Shown: in pieces, positions 44,301 to 49,379 of the stretch
Layout of the letters: the number at the start of each line of letters is the position of its first letter
Position numbering within the stretch: the first letter of the stretch is position 1
The notes under the pieces: model-generated
The model's database searches: none
What the model saw: only the letters and a program-made list of their open reading frames with translations
What the model was told of the DNA's origin: nothing
DNA from: Acanthaster planci
Lineage: Eukaryota; Echinodermata; Asteroidea; Valvatida; Acanthasteridae
Assembly (NCBI RefSeq): GCF_001949145.1
Contig: NW_019091415.1
Coordinates: 243,823-294,617, forward strand
DNA: 50,795 nucleotides
Direction: 5' to 3'
Translations under genes and position numbers: made by a program

Positions 44301-46861
44301 CCTTCCTTTTCAACATGGACCACAACACGTATGACAAAACTTGACTACTGCAACAGCAGAATACTGCTTATTTACCAAAGTCAATATTACAATGCTATCT
44401 TGAAATATAAACAATCATACAATACCTGCATAAATTCTGATCATCTGTTTGCCTAAAACAATGGAATTTTTTTGTCACTTCATAAAATTATTACCATTAA
44501 ACTCACAAACATTCATTATTGGTATACTAAAACAAACATAAATACAGCTAGCATAAGCAGACTTTTCAAGCCCATTGTGTTGTTGACTGCACCCTCTTAT
44601 CAAAAGTTTGAAACATTTTCACATGACAAGGTTTGAGGGTGAATAGTCCACATGAGCTCCTTCATACAGAGGCAGCAGATTTGTTGGCTTCAAATAGCAA
44701 CTGAAGCTTACATAGTATAATAATATCAGCTCAATGTTGTATTTGTTTTACAAAATCTCATGCAAATGGCATCATTCTACCCAAGCTCGTCTCAATACAA
44801 TAATGCAAATCTTGTTCAACAAAATATTAAACTTCTGTCTCTAGTAGAGCATTTGATTTCTCACACCGAAAAATGTCCCTATGGCTTGTACTTTGGGTGA
44901 CTTATATGGCAACATTTGAGGAATGAAATCAGTCACAGATGTCGTGCCGTGCCTGAGTGCAACCTAGCCCAGGCTGACCACCCACCAGCTGGCCACATGC
45001 TAGTGGTGTGGCACTCTGGCCGGGGACAAGGCAGTCATGCTTTCGTTGGTTGCCATTTACATTTGCTCTACCCACGTGCTGGAAATAAAGGAAACCAGTT
45101 CAGAGGGACCAAATAGACTTGAAAATGTACAGTAAGTACCGCTCACACCTCACAAAGCCTGTGACGTGTATGTTTAATTTTGTCTGTTTAATTGTTATCT
45201 GATCCATGTAATAGATGTTGTTCGTTAACTGTTGAACAAAAAAAATTAATTAAATTAAACAAAACCCGCCATAGAGCCCACCTAGCCAGGACACTTAACC
45301 ATCCCATCAACATTGGTAATTGTATCATGAAGGCAACAGTACTAGCATTCAACCTACTCGGTTTGAAGTTTTTCAACAAAGAAAATTGCCACCACTATGT
45401 AAAGAAAGTCAAGTGAGAGTTGAAGTGTGCTACATCATATACTCTTGGTTCTGAGAACTTCCAGAGTTAATGTCACGATCCACGACAGGAACCACACTGT
45501 GTCATACATTGTTGCACACAGGTATGGTCACAATGTATGTCTCTGCTCACTTTAGCACTGCGATTTCAGCCCATTTCCACCCAAACTAGAAACTAACAGG
45601 AGGAATGCTCTACAAATATCTGATTATGGGTGTGGGTAGTTGTTTTAGAAATAGTCTACTGGTGTGTCTCGTTACAATCACCTAAACATGGCATTTTATA
45701 CATAAATTTTCTGACTTCAAAATTGGGATGCCATTTTTGTTTTCAACTCTAAACTGAGTGATATCATGAACTTATATGAATAAATCAATACAAGGCTCAA
45801 ATGAACCTGCTGATTGGCTTCCCTTGAAAGTCAGGGAAAAACAATGCAAAACATGAGCACTGCAGAACAAATGTGCAAGACGGCACATAATAGCGTACAT
45901 GTACTAATGCTTCAGCATGCAGCACATGCAATGACCTAGAATTATATGGTTGGATATTGTCAGCACCGCGTCCGGCCTATATTTGAAAATATGTCAGTGA
46001 GGACGAAACGTGATGTTCTATTAGTAAGTTCTGATCAACAAATGAGAAATGAACACCAAAACTGGCCGTGGAAATGATCAGCATCCAGGCAGAAGGAATT
46101 TTCATTGTTCAGTTTTCAAGATTAAAAACACTGTATTGACACTACTGTGAATATTCTACAGAAAATAGGCCTGGGAGGGTTGGATTGGCACCCAGGCAAA
46201 CTATGCGTGACTCACTGAGATATACCACAGCACCCGGAGAGAGTGGGAAAAATGAGTGTAACAACCAAGTATTGTTATACGATGTAAACTAGCCATTGGA
46301 GCTCAGCTCTGGCCGGTTGCTGGGGATTAAAATTAGCCCCTGACCTAATCAAAGTCTCCAATTTTGAAAAGAACCTTTAAAAGGTGATATTATTCAAGCT
46401 TTATCTTTACAGTAGCCACAACTGAAGATATAAGAGGGTACGGAACCAAGAGCCCCCCCTAACAGATGCTTTCATGACAAAATTACCCAATTGTCTCTTT
46501 GCTTCAGTCCATGTAGGTTCAGCTCCTTTCAGGATCATGACAGCTTCCATCACCTTCTCAACCAATGCTGGAGGACGGCCATATGATTTGATTTCTCCAA
46601 TGTCTTTCTTATTAAGGGATTCCAAAGCCTAAGAAGTAACCATTTACAGAACAACACTTTAGGCAAAGATAGTAGAGCACTGTTTGAACAACACAATGAA
46701 ATCTGCAAATGAAATCCTTGAACCCTTTACTATAATGCCATTACCTTGACTGCCTCTTCTAGTGCAGGCAAAGCCTCAGCCAAATCTTGCTGGGCTGCAT
46801 CAGCCATGGCCTGACATCGAACCTCCTCTTCTCCTATCTTTTCACTACGAGCTTGAACACT
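2187..46861 (-). CDS. DNAH2: Axonemal dynein heavy chain 2 (partial, 19 exons)
   Basis: Heavy chain motor subunit of an axonemal inner-arm dynein; it hydrolyses ATP in its AAA ring and walks on the B-tubule of the doublet. Joined exons (minus strand): 46861-46745, 46628-46487, 43723-43437, 43019-42855, 41435-41310, 39223-39075, 32433-32216, 31378-31096, 30956-30812, 30004-29805, 28359-28233, 25572-25487, 18510-18410, 16786-16672, 16064-15974, 15126-15001, 13765-13574, 3851-3660, 2371-2187. Every junction is GT-AG and every phase matches, giving about 1,015 residues without a stop. Order seen: end of stalk coiled coil 1, microtubule-binding domain, coiled coil 2, AAA5, AAA6, part of the C-terminal domain. 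Motifs such as [26 protein letters not shown] and YGFNDSDFE are diagnostic of dynein heavy chains. The DNAH2 assignment rests on recalled family similarity, especially the microtubule-binding domain and the C-terminal region, and a tree would confirm it. AAA1-AAA4 and the N-terminal tail lie outside the window, as do the last few hundred residues. The frame looks intact, so I infer a working gene. Confidence 0.9.
2372..3280. other. Gene-free intron stretch
   Basis: AT-rich intron of DNAH2. The only structure seen is a short 9-bp-arm stem (TTGGGGCCA ... TGGCCCCAA) at 2658-2684. No coding signal. Confidence 0.6.
3281..3556. repeat. Dispersed repeat, copy 1 of 2
   Basis: Same-orientation partner at 38625-38921. 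Shared landmarks in order: tgctgggcacatccat, ttgtatggctatttgc, ctgtattctaaa, ctgaatgcacaatcagtaaa, gcatttcattttg-like, tgccaaaaaa. No reading frame is conserved between the copies, so this is a non-coding repeat of unknown class. Confidence 0.75.
3660..3851 (-). CDS. DNAH2: DNAH2 exon: C-terminal domain, [12 protein letters not shown] region
   Basis: 192 bp, 64 residues, phase 0. Starts [13 protein letters not shown], contains [20 protein letters not shown] and [15 protein letters not shown]. Acceptor attatag, donor GAG then gtaaga. The sequence starts the dynein C-terminal region. Confidence 0.95.
4648..4727. repeat. Near-perfect hairpin, 33-bp arms
   Basis: Arms 4648-4680 and 4695-4727 are inverted copies with only two adjacent mismatches in the middle; the loop (4681-4694) is 14 bases. 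Flanks outside the arms do not pair. The shape resembles a miRNA or hairpin-siRNA precursor, or a tiny MITE. No coding frame explains the symmetry. Confidence 0.85.
4874..5119. mobile_element. Small MITE with about 29-bp inverted termini
   Basis: Left terminus 4874-4902 (AAGTGTGGGT...ACTAGAGAATAC) is inverted at 5091-5119 (GTATTCTCTAGTTGACC...CACACTT) with few mismatches. Its interior matches, in reverse orientation, the block at 12010-12190. No coding capacity; transposase family unknown. Confidence 0.75.
5200..8850. other. GC-richer block, possible decayed mobile element
   Basis: Visibly more GC-rich than the surrounding intron. The minus strand has several broken Ser/Thr/Pro-rich frames (for example 8476-8099 and 8204-7761, and around 7310-7128), reminiscent of retroelement gag-type proteins. 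I found no reverse transcriptase, integrase or recombinase motif, no terminal repeats and no splice-consistent exons. The block may be a dead retroelement, a captured gene fragment, or an unrelated composition shift. No function is claimed. Confidence 0.35.
8850..11201. repeat. Degenerate direct-repeat array with CRE-like palindromes
   Basis: Units near 8850-9252 and 9418-9833 are clear direct copies offset by about 570-580 bp, with landmarks acgtgacatgagattaaa, gcagtttttctccata, atatcaaataatatttcat, cacgtgacttgaat, aaagttac and a TGACGT/TGATGTCA end. More diverged pieces follow to 11201. GACGTCAT/ATGACGTC-type palindromes recur at 9231, 9813, 10207, 10375, 10545 and 11183, and GTCACGTGAC at 9420 and 10074. 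No coding frame is shared. Confidence 0.7.
11202..12009. other. Gene-free intron stretch
   Basis: Part of the 9.7-kb DNAH2 intron. Short frames only; no repeat partner found within the window and no motif recognised. Confidence 0.5.
12010..12190. repeat. Inverted relative of the 4.9-kb MITE interior
   Basis: The reverse complement of this block aligns with about 4903-5040: ACCCAAACAG, GCATATGCAAATTT-like, TTATTTATT, GATTTGATCACCTGT, GCACCCTGACCTCCCACAA. Within this copy an 18-bp piece (GATTTGATCACCTGTGGT on the minus strand) is duplicated in tandem. The outer 29-bp termini of the other copy are not recognisable here. Confidence 0.75.
12191..13573. other. Gene-free intron stretch
   Basis: AT-rich intron next to the WVFLANCH exon. 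The words gtgacaatcagaatgttgactg-like recur at about 12860 and 12974, and aagaaatttc/gaaatttctt lie in inverted orientation around them (about 12898 and 13127), which hints at a decayed small inverted-repeat element. No coding signal. Confidence 0.45.
13574..13765 (-). CDS. DNAH2: DNAH2 exon: [15 protein letters not shown] region
   Basis: 192 bp, 64 residues, phase 0. Reads [35 protein letters not shown] and [10 protein letters not shown], conserved at the border of AAA6 and the C-terminal domain. Acceptor tttaag, donor AAAG then gtaaca. The next intron is 9.7 kb, the largest in the window. Confidence 0.95.
13766..15000. other. Gene-free intron
   Basis: A DNAH2 intron of 1,235 bp, AT-rich, with no recognisable repeat or coding segment. 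Confidence 0.6.
15001..15126 (-). CDS. DNAH2: DNAH2 exon: [11 protein letters not shown] region
   Basis: 126 bp, 42 residues, phase 0 both sides. Reads [19 protein letters not shown] then [20 protein letters not shown]. The SLGQGQ motif is a family hallmark. Acceptor ctatag, donor GAGAG then gtgata. Confidence 0.94.
15385..15873. mobile_element. TTAA-flanked piggyBac-type MITE, copy 1
   Basis: Bounded by TTAA at 15385-15388 and 15870-15873. Termini read CCACTCAGTGCTGGGG inward from the left, and CCTCTTCCTGCTGGG inward from the right on the complementary strand. The interior shares ggacaaaggagctaggcc-, aacaaaagac-, gctgggaatt- and TGGGTGTAAGT-type words with the copies at 29156-29750 and 41879-42371. 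It has no transposase; TTAA targets and the termini point to piggyBac mobilisation. It lies in the 847-bp intron between the FVEPPVLD and HALSLGQG exons. Confidence 0.8.
15974..16064 (-). CDS. DNAH2: DNAH2 exon: AAA6, [10 protein letters not shown] region
   Basis: 91 bp. Reads [17 protein letters not shown] then [13 protein letters not shown]. Acceptor gtaaag, donor GTG then gtaagt. The usual family wording just before the VDPT motif is SPG; here it is TTG, a small lineage-specific change in an otherwise conserved turn. Confidence 0.92.
16481..16582. repeat. Perfect 51-bp tandem duplication
   Basis: Copies 16481-16531 and 16532-16582 (gaaatgtgatcttttaaact ... ctctttttaaag) appear identical. 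Identity in an otherwise neutral intron implies a recent duplication or an assembly duplication. It lies between exons at 16672 and 16064. Confidence 0.9.
16672..16786 (-). CDS. DNAH2: DNAH2 exon: AAA6, [11 protein letters not shown] region
   Basis: 115 bp. Completes a split glycine and reads [19 protein letters not shown], then RPDRVSFC and VNNLGS. Acceptor tttcag, donor TCCAA then gtaagt. This segment is near-universal in axonemal dyneins. Confidence 0.93.
16881..16912. repeat. Perfect 32-bp palindrome
   Basis: GATATTGAAAGTTAT and ATAACTTTCAATATC are exact inverted 15-mers with a 2-base spacer. Words just upstream (ctggacaaaggagctgggct, about 16840-16860) resemble the interior of the TTAA MITE family, so this may be the centre of a decayed relative. 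Confidence 0.8.
17240..17362. mobile_element. Possible 120-bp MITE
   Basis: GGGAATAAATATGGGCT near 17241 is inverted as AGCACATATTTATTCCC near 17342. Interior unique, non-coding. Target duplication not certain. Confidence 0.5.
18410..18510 (-). CDS. DNAH2: DNAH2 exon: AAA6, [12 protein letters not shown] region
   Basis: 101 bp. Reads [20 protein letters not shown] then [15 protein letters not shown]; the first lysine codon is split with the previous exon. Acceptor ttcatag after a run of T, donor CCAG then gtaaat. The ETAPLPG end matches the equivalent stretch in other DNAH2 proteins. Confidence 0.93.
18511..21257. other. Gene-free intron stretch
   Basis: Part of a 7-kb DNAH2 intron. Frames on both strands (for example 20117-19830 minus and 20026-19781 minus) lack family motifs. 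AT-rich; no element ends recognised except the small MITE that follows at 21258. Confidence 0.5.
21258..21413. mobile_element. 156-bp MITE with perfect 16-bp inverted termini
   Basis: TTCACAATAGTGCGCC at 21258-21273 is exactly inverted as GGCGCACTATTGTGAA at 21398-21413. The interior is GC-richer than the flanks and holds no transposase. A clear target duplication was not found, so the superfamily is unassigned. Confidence 0.8.
21414..25486. other. Gene-free intron stretch
   Basis: Rest of the 7-kb DNAH2 intron. The longest plus-strand frame (23390-23725) has no recognised motif. No repeat pair was found inside this stretch. Confidence 0.5.
25487..25572 (-). CDS. DNAH2: DNAH2 exon: AAA6, short exon
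   Basis: 86 bp, 28 codons plus 2 bases, the shortest exon here. Reads [16 protein letters not shown] then [10 protein letters not shown]. Acceptor ttatag, donor GACAA then gtaagt. The piggyBac element in the preceding intron ends 151 bp upstream of its acceptor. Confidence 0.92.
25727..25757. repeat. piggyBac left terminal inverted repeat
   Basis: Starts immediately inside the TTAA with CCCCTTCGCGCAGGGA and runs to AAGAGCC; pairs with 27981-28011. Confidence 0.85.
25925..27490 (-). pseudogene. piggyBac (PGBD-like) transposase pseudogene
   Basis: DDE_Tnp_1_7-type transposase remnant. It likely starts at the Met at 27490 with an acidic Ser/Glu-rich N-terminus. Breaks: an in-frame TAA at 27260-27262, a frameshift near 26965-27010, another near 26760-26775, an in-frame TGA at 26704-26706, and a further shift near 26200-26230. 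The three catalytic aspartate contexts of the family are still visible in different frames: [35 protein letters not shown] and [13 protein letters not shown]. The C-terminal zinc-finger region is degraded. This copy cannot make an intact enzyme as read here. Confidence 0.9.
27981..28011. repeat. piggyBac right terminal inverted repeat
   Basis: Inverted partner of 25727-25757, ending GAAGGGG just before the right TTAA. Of the first 16 bases, 14 agree. Confidence 0.85.
28233..28359 (-). CDS. DNAH2: DNAH2 exon: AAA6, [10 protein letters not shown] region
   Basis: 127 bp. Contains [17 protein letters not shown], then [14 protein letters not shown], conserved in axonemal dyneins. Acceptor cttacag, donor GTG then gtgagt. 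An alternative donor 3 bases upstream is possible because of the GTGGTGTGGTG run, but the chosen site gives the expected GGVVLDR junction. Confidence 0.93.
29156..29750. mobile_element. TTAA-flanked piggyBac-type MITE, copy 2
   Basis: TTAA at 29156-29159 and 29747-29750. Right end inward reads CCACTACGTGCTGGGGG; left end CCACTTGCCACCAGGG. The interior is the closest match to copy 3 (ggccttgtaacaaaagac, accaccagggacaaaagcgc, gatgagccacac, acgctaatctg). The element ends 54 bp from a DNAH2 splice donor (exon end 29805). Confidence 0.82.
29805..30004 (-). CDS. DNAH2: DNAH2 exon: start of AAA6
   Basis: 200 bp. Begins [20 protein letters not shown], then [19 protein letters not shown] and EYHTYAVY, the conserved AAA6 entry. 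Acceptor is caccag before GGT and donor TATAG then gtgagt. A TTAA-flanked MITE ends 54 bp beyond the donor. Confidence 0.94.
30005..30811. other. Gene-free intron
   Basis: DNAH2 intron of 807 bp between the linker helices and AAA6 exons; AT-rich, no element recognised. Confidence 0.6.
30812..30956 (-). CDS. DNAH2: DNAH2 exon: helices between AAA5 and AAA6
   Basis: 145 bp. Reads [20 protein letters not shown] then [13 protein letters not shown] and ends at AARE, the standard helical linker before AAA6. Acceptor gctgtag, donor GAG then gttagc; phase 0 out. It lies 139 bp from the previous exon. Confidence 0.94.
31096..31378 (-). CDS. DNAH2: DNAH2 exon: AAA5 to linking helices
   Basis: 283 bp. 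Begins [19 protein letters not shown], continues with [16 protein letters not shown], then [18 protein letters not shown] and [11 protein letters not shown], ending in a charged helix (ELEDEILR). These are among the most conserved dynein heavy chain signatures. Acceptor taatag, donor CTTCG then gtatgt; the arginine codon is split with the next exon. Confidence 0.95.
31839..31930 (+). repeat. 92-bp direct repeat A, copy 1
   Basis: Begins aacatctcccca and ends ccccggcaagc; 7 differences from copy 2, all transitions. A 14-base word in it (AAAATAGTTCGCGG) is exactly inverted just upstream at 31825-31838. Confidence 0.9.
31928..32000 (+). pseudogene. tRNA-like unit (SINE head, not a functional tRNA)
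   Basis: Folds as a tRNA: D arm GTCGAGTGGTTAAGAC, anticodon stem TCTGC/GCAGA, T arm GTGGG-TTCGAGT-CCCAC. The D arm is of the Leu/Ser kind, but the variable loop is only 5 bases; the anticodon loop has 8 bases, so its identity is unclear; the acceptor stem has two mispairs. It is flanked by the direct repeats, so it is best read as a retroelement head. Confidence 0.75.
31935..31989 (+). promoter_or_regulatory. Internal RNA polymerase III promoter (A and B boxes)
   Basis: A box TGGTCGAGTGG (31935-31945) and B box GTTCGAGTC (31981-31989) fit the consensus exactly at normal tRNA spacing. Transcription would run on the plus strand, opposite to DNAH2. Activity is not shown by sequence alone. Confidence 0.65.
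32011..32019 (+). terminator. T9 run, possible Pol III terminator
   Basis: Nine consecutive T 11 bases after the tRNA-like unit, which would stop RNA polymerase III and give a transcript of roughly 90 bases. Confidence 0.5.
32099..32190 (+). repeat. 92-bp direct repeat A, copy 2
   Basis: Second copy of repeat A, ending 26 bp from the DNAH2 exon border at 32216, in effect just inside the 5' splice site on the minus strand. Confidence 0.9.
32216..32433 (-). CDS. DNAH2: DNAH2 exon: AAA5, continued
   Basis: 218 bp; the split arginine codon (AG|A) is completed at its start and it ends with one base of a glycine codon. Contains [46 protein letters not shown] and PILNKS, all strongly conserved in dynein AAA5. 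Donor is CGAG then gttggt. A 92-bp repeat belonging to the neighbouring mobile element ends only about 25 bp past this donor. Confidence 0.93.
32434..35535. other. Gene-free intron stretch
   Basis: First part of the 6.6-kb DNAH2 intron. CAGTCGACTCTCGTTATA at about 34489 resembles the terminal word of pogo/Tigger-type elements, but no opposite end was found. The stretch 34550-34990 contains short G-rich runs. No coding signal. Confidence 0.45.
35540..36460. mobile_element. Fold-back element with long inverted arms
   Basis: Left arm about 35540-35775 is inverted at about 36290-36460. Shared words: gaagtgtatttt-like, GGACATGGTATG, aaatcatatgtatgg-like, GAGTATACCTCAGT-like, and a CCC(A/G)AGG end. 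The left arm is longer because a roughly 22-bp unit (tttactaaatcgtatgtac-like) is repeated about five times, against one or two in the right arm. The unpaired middle is non-coding. Confidence 0.75.
36504..36695 (+). pseudogene. Non-LTR retrotransposon reverse transcriptase fragment
   Basis: The frame reads [19 protein letters not shown] then [14 protein letters not shown], matching the thumb region just after the RT core of LINE-type enzymes (LY..mV.P.LEY....W ... +iQ.rAtR.i). The catalytic core is absent. The fragment starts right after the fold-back element and ends at a TGA beside the next repeat. It is too short to name the clade; CR1/Jockey-like is the best guess. Confidence 0.7.
36696..36960. 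repeat. CATGACTTTT-type repeat
   Basis: Short motifs such as aaaattccatgactttttca and ttccatgac recur on both strands, with a GGCCCCAGG end. This kind of motif cluster is common in animal genomes as a small non-autonomous DNA element. It interrupts or abuts the LINE fragment. Confidence 0.55.
36961..38624. other. Gene-free intron stretch
   Basis: Mostly T- and A-rich. A run near 37130-37230 may be the decayed tail of the LINE ORF, but this is weak. An AT dinucleotide run lies at 37398-37411. Confidence 0.45.
38625..38921. repeat. Dispersed repeat, copy 2 of 2
   Basis: Partner of 3281-3556 in the same orientation, with several small insertions and deletions. Both copies lie in DNAH2 introns about 35 kb apart. 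Terminal repeats were not evident, so the class is unknown. Confidence 0.75.
39075..39223 (-). CDS. DNAH2: DNAH2 exon: AAA5 core
   Basis: 149 bp, 49 codons plus 2 bases. Acceptor ctgtag, donor ACAG then gtaaga. Contains [19 protein letters not shown] and VIVTRGNR, the usual AAA5 nucleotide-pocket region of axonemal dyneins. It is followed by a 6.6-kb intron that holds the fold-back element and LINE fragment. Confidence 0.92.
39224..40116. other. Gene-free intron stretch
   Basis: Intron between the two AAA5 exons, left of the hAT-like element. No motif recognised. Confidence 0.55.
40117..40657. mobile_element. hAT-like GAGACC element, complete copy
   Basis: Inverted ends CAGTGTTGTAG (40117-40127) and CTACAACACTG (40647-40657) match exactly. 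Flanks GGCCTGGC (40109-40116) and GGCCCGAC (40658-40665) look like an 8-bp target duplication with two changes, as expected for hAT. Subterminal GAGACC/GGTCTC words fill both ends. The 541-bp body has no transposase. Confidence 0.75.
40658..41309. other. Gene-free intron stretch
   Basis: Rest of the intron after the hAT-like element; nothing recognised. Confidence 0.5.
41310..41435 (-). CDS. DNAH2: DNAH2 exon: start of AAA5
   Basis: 126 bp, 42 residues, phase 0 both sides; acceptor gtttttag, donor GAG then gtatgt. Contains [19 protein letters not shown], the characteristic entry into the fifth AAA domain, followed by [12 protein letters not shown]. It is too short to stand out as an open frame; it was found by the frame and phase required between the neighbouring exons. 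Confidence 0.9.
41879..42371. mobile_element. TTAA-flanked piggyBac-type MITE, copy 3
   Basis: TTAA at 41879-41882 and 42368-42371. Ends inward are CCATTTGCTGCCGGGG and CCACATCGCGCTGGGG. Relative to copy 2 it lacks a central piece, but otherwise follows it closely, including actgggccttgtaacaaaag and cacaatctgggctctttt. It lies in the intron between the CC2 and AAA5 exons. Confidence 0.82.
42855..43019 (-). CDS. DNAH2: DNAH2 exon: stalk coiled coil 2
   Basis: 165 bp, 55 residues, phase 0 both sides; acceptor ctgaag, donor AAG then gtgagg. Strong heptad-like helix rich in K, E, L and M ([16 protein letters not shown]...), ending in [18 protein letters not shown], the conserved stretch where CC2 returns to the ring. 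Confidence 0.92.
43437..43723 (-). CDS. DNAH2: DNAH2 exon: microtubule-binding domain and start of coiled coil 2
   Basis: 287 bp, the longest exon here. Acceptor is atatcag before GA, completing a glycine; donor is GAG then gtaagc. Visible motifs are [32 protein letters not shown] and [21 protein letters not shown], typical of the dynein stalk head, followed by an Ala/Lys/Glu-rich helix that begins CC2. CAQPDF and LCLWV are recognised family hallmarks. Confidence 0.93.
43724..46486. other. Gene-free intron
   Basis: DNAH2 intron of 2.8 kb within the microtubule-binding domain. A somewhat GC-rich patch at 44920-45060 has a short plus-strand frame without recognised motifs. Confidence 0.55.
46487..46628 (-). 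CDS. DNAH2: DNAH2 exon: start of microtubule-binding domain
   Basis: 142 bp, about 47 residues, phase 0 in and phase 1 out (ends with the G of a glycine codon before gtaatt). It contains the conserved start of the stalk head, [17 protein letters not shown], then [11 protein letters not shown] and KRQLG. This segment contacts the tubulin groove in dyneins. It is separated from the previous exon by a 116-bp intron, the shortest in the window. Confidence 0.92.
46745..46861 (-). CDS. DNAH2: DNAH2 exon: end of stalk coiled coil 1
   Basis: First coding exon visible, 117 bp, 39 residues, phase 0 at both ends. Acceptor reads ctccag before AGT GTT CAA, and donor is AAG then gtaatg. The protein is acidic and helical ([16 protein letters not shown]...[10 protein letters not shown]), as expected for the distal part of CC1 leading to the microtubule-binding domain. 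The preceding exon, expected to hold the earlier part of CC1, was not found between 46862 and 50795, so that intron is longer than 3.9 kb. Confidence 0.9.
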
Positions 46862-48062
46862 CTGGAGAAACACAACAAAACAAAACAGAATGTGATTCTA
46901 AGAATTTAGACACCTTGGTTTTCCAGCTGAACATTTAATAGTATGTTGTGTGTTGCCTGACATTTAATGTGCAACAATACACAAGATCTTCAGTATACAT
47001 GTATATTGGCCAACACCATATACATGTACGACTCAGGGTTTATGCCCCTACTGCTGTGCAGCATCACATTGTAATCTGGTTGATATAGTGATACAAATTA
47101 ACCCTATCATCCAACAATGGTATTTGGAGCTGCAACATAACTTCAGTGCATCAGGAACTCACAACATTTGCTTAGGAGATATCAAATCAAAACTTAAGGT
47201 TTCACTGGGTAAAACCTAAGAAAAATAAAGATGAAAGCTACCGTGTCTTCTGTCTATGCTTTCAACCTCAGTTTTGTGGAACCCAGTTCCACATAAAGAT
47301 TCGACCGGGTGCTGCAAAATGAGTCTTGTGGTATGCAAAATTACAACACTGGCTTCCCAAAGCAATATAAAATTAATCTATTTAAAAGGCAATGTTGGTT
47401 TATTTAGCGGGTATGGTAAACTTGAGAAAAGTGTGAATAACGTTTATCAAAGATCAATTGAACTTTGAAAGTTGACAGGTCACTTGAATCAATAATACTG
47501 ATTCTGAAAGTATCAACAAATTTGATGACACTTTGACAGTCTCTTCAGAGTTTATTTTACATAAGATTATTTAGGCTTTCATTGCCTACAGGGGCAAATA
47601 CTCTTCAACATATCGGACTGGGGTGCTACATATGGCAATAAATTAAATAATGTGTAACAGCAAGGAACTGTTATTCCAGCCAAAAGATATTGTCTAACCA
47701 CCAAGATTGATGCAATTATACAGTAGATAGAATTATGCACTAAAACCCCCATCAATGCGAGTCTTCAAAAAAAAAGCATCCTGACATGAAGTTTTGTTGC
47801 CTGACCAACTGAATCACAACACAATCCAGCACAGTAACAAGCACACTATAGTTCCTCTGAGGCAGCAGATTCGTTTCCTAATCATGAAAGTTTATGTTAG
47901 CTACTTCTGCATAACTGCTGAGGTTACAGTCAGTGTTCTTGTACCCAACACAATTGTACAAATCTGTACAGATCATTTGAGGCTCCTGCTTAGAAGAGCA
48001 AGTGTTGTTATAAGAGCAACTGACCAACTGAAGCGCGGCACGTGCATGGCAGGTTTCCACGT
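46862..48062. other. Gene-free intron stretch
   Basis: Upstream of the first visible exon. I looked for the expected CC1 exon on the minus strand and did not find it. Nothing else recognised. Confidence 0.55.
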
Positions 48063-48389
48063 CTACAATTGTACGCTAGCCTCTCCATCCTCTTCTGGCC
48101 ACCTTAACTCAATTGGAAATGGGGCATTGATCATTTGCTGTAGCACTTGTATGAATATTGCTGATTGTAAACCAGTTCTTGTAAAATGGAGATAGTAGGC
48201 ACCATTGTCAGAGAAAAGTTGCTCCTCGCCATACTTCTTCCTGCATTTGTTCACACTTACTTCTAGACTGTGATACACAGTGCAAACAAACTCTGTTAAC
48301 TTCTTGTTGAGATCAGCTGAATATCTAAAGTCCTTCCCAAGAGCTGCTAATATGGGGATGAACTTAGCTGAAGTTGTAATGAGCTTCAA
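48063..48389 (-). pseudogene. Possible transposon-related ORF fragment
   Basis: A 108-residue open frame inside a DNAH2 intron, on the gene's own strand. It has protein-like composition and order: FIPILAALGKDFRYSADLNK, EFVCTVYHSLEVSVNKCR, then YYLHFTRTGLQSAIFIQVLQ and a WPEEDG tail. The arrangement (a short N-term, an xxFVCxxY/SVNxxR segment, an LHxxRxxxQSAxx helix, an acidic tail) recalls a protein found in many copies in marine invertebrate genomes, thought to derive from mobile elements. The middle (KKYGEEQLFSDNG) looks shifted. Family and function are unknown. Confidence 0.35.
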
Positions 48390-49379
48390 TGCATCCCTCT
48401 TCCTTTTTCAATAAAATGCGATGGTTGTATCACAGGTGGTGAGGGGGTGAAGCCCAAAAAGAGCCTGGCAAACATCCTAGCCCAAAGCATTTGCTGTACA
48501 TGTACTTGTGATATCAATTGTCCATTCCTTGGCACCAGTACCTTTCAAGTCAAATATAAGAACAATGATCAATGATGTGAAAGCACACAGAGCCCTTTAT
48601 TACAACTGGCATGTATAGATGCTTTGCATCTGCGTGTTGGACGGCAAGTAGCTGTAAATCATAATTATTACAGTCAGCAAACAATACATGGTTTTGCCAG
48701 TGGCATAACATTTTAAATTTCTTGGACGAGGACAAAAATGGCTTTTACAAAGGTAATTCCATGCCACTGTCTTGTTTTGACTTTTGATCCTCAAGTTTTA
48801 AAAGGCAGTGTAAAGGATTTGCAAGATCTCAAAAGTATAATAAGTATATAACAGTGTCAGACAATCTGTAAAATCTTACCACCAGAAATGCTGTCATTTT
48901 GAGAAAACAGAAATTTTATGTTTTTTGAAAAGATTGCCCAGGTGGACAATCTTTGAAAAATACAATTTGTTCAAATACCGCAACCATTAACAGGCACAGC
49001 AAAACTGAAGTATTGTGTGAAGTATTGAGCTGTTGGAAGAGTCTATATGAACGGGTAATATACAAACTGCCAATACGCCTTCAGTAAGCCTAAACTCATC
49101 AAGTGAATAGATACATAACCATAACTAACACGTAAAAGGAGAATTTGGACTGATTTAAAATTAAAGTTTCTGTATGAAACTTTGGAAGTTTACCTCACGC
49201 AAATATATCATCTCCCCGATAATGGTATGGTTCAATGTCCGTACTGAAGCCTGTTTTTTTAAAACAAAATCTCCAATTTCGAGGCATTTAGCTTTCTGTT
49301 TTGCCAAAACAGTAACTCTCATGCCCAAAATGCAATGATATTTACCATATTGTTAATTTATGAAGTGTTTATGGTGGGA
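48390..49379. other. Gene-free intron stretch
   Basis: No coding or repeat signal recognised. Confidence 0.5.
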
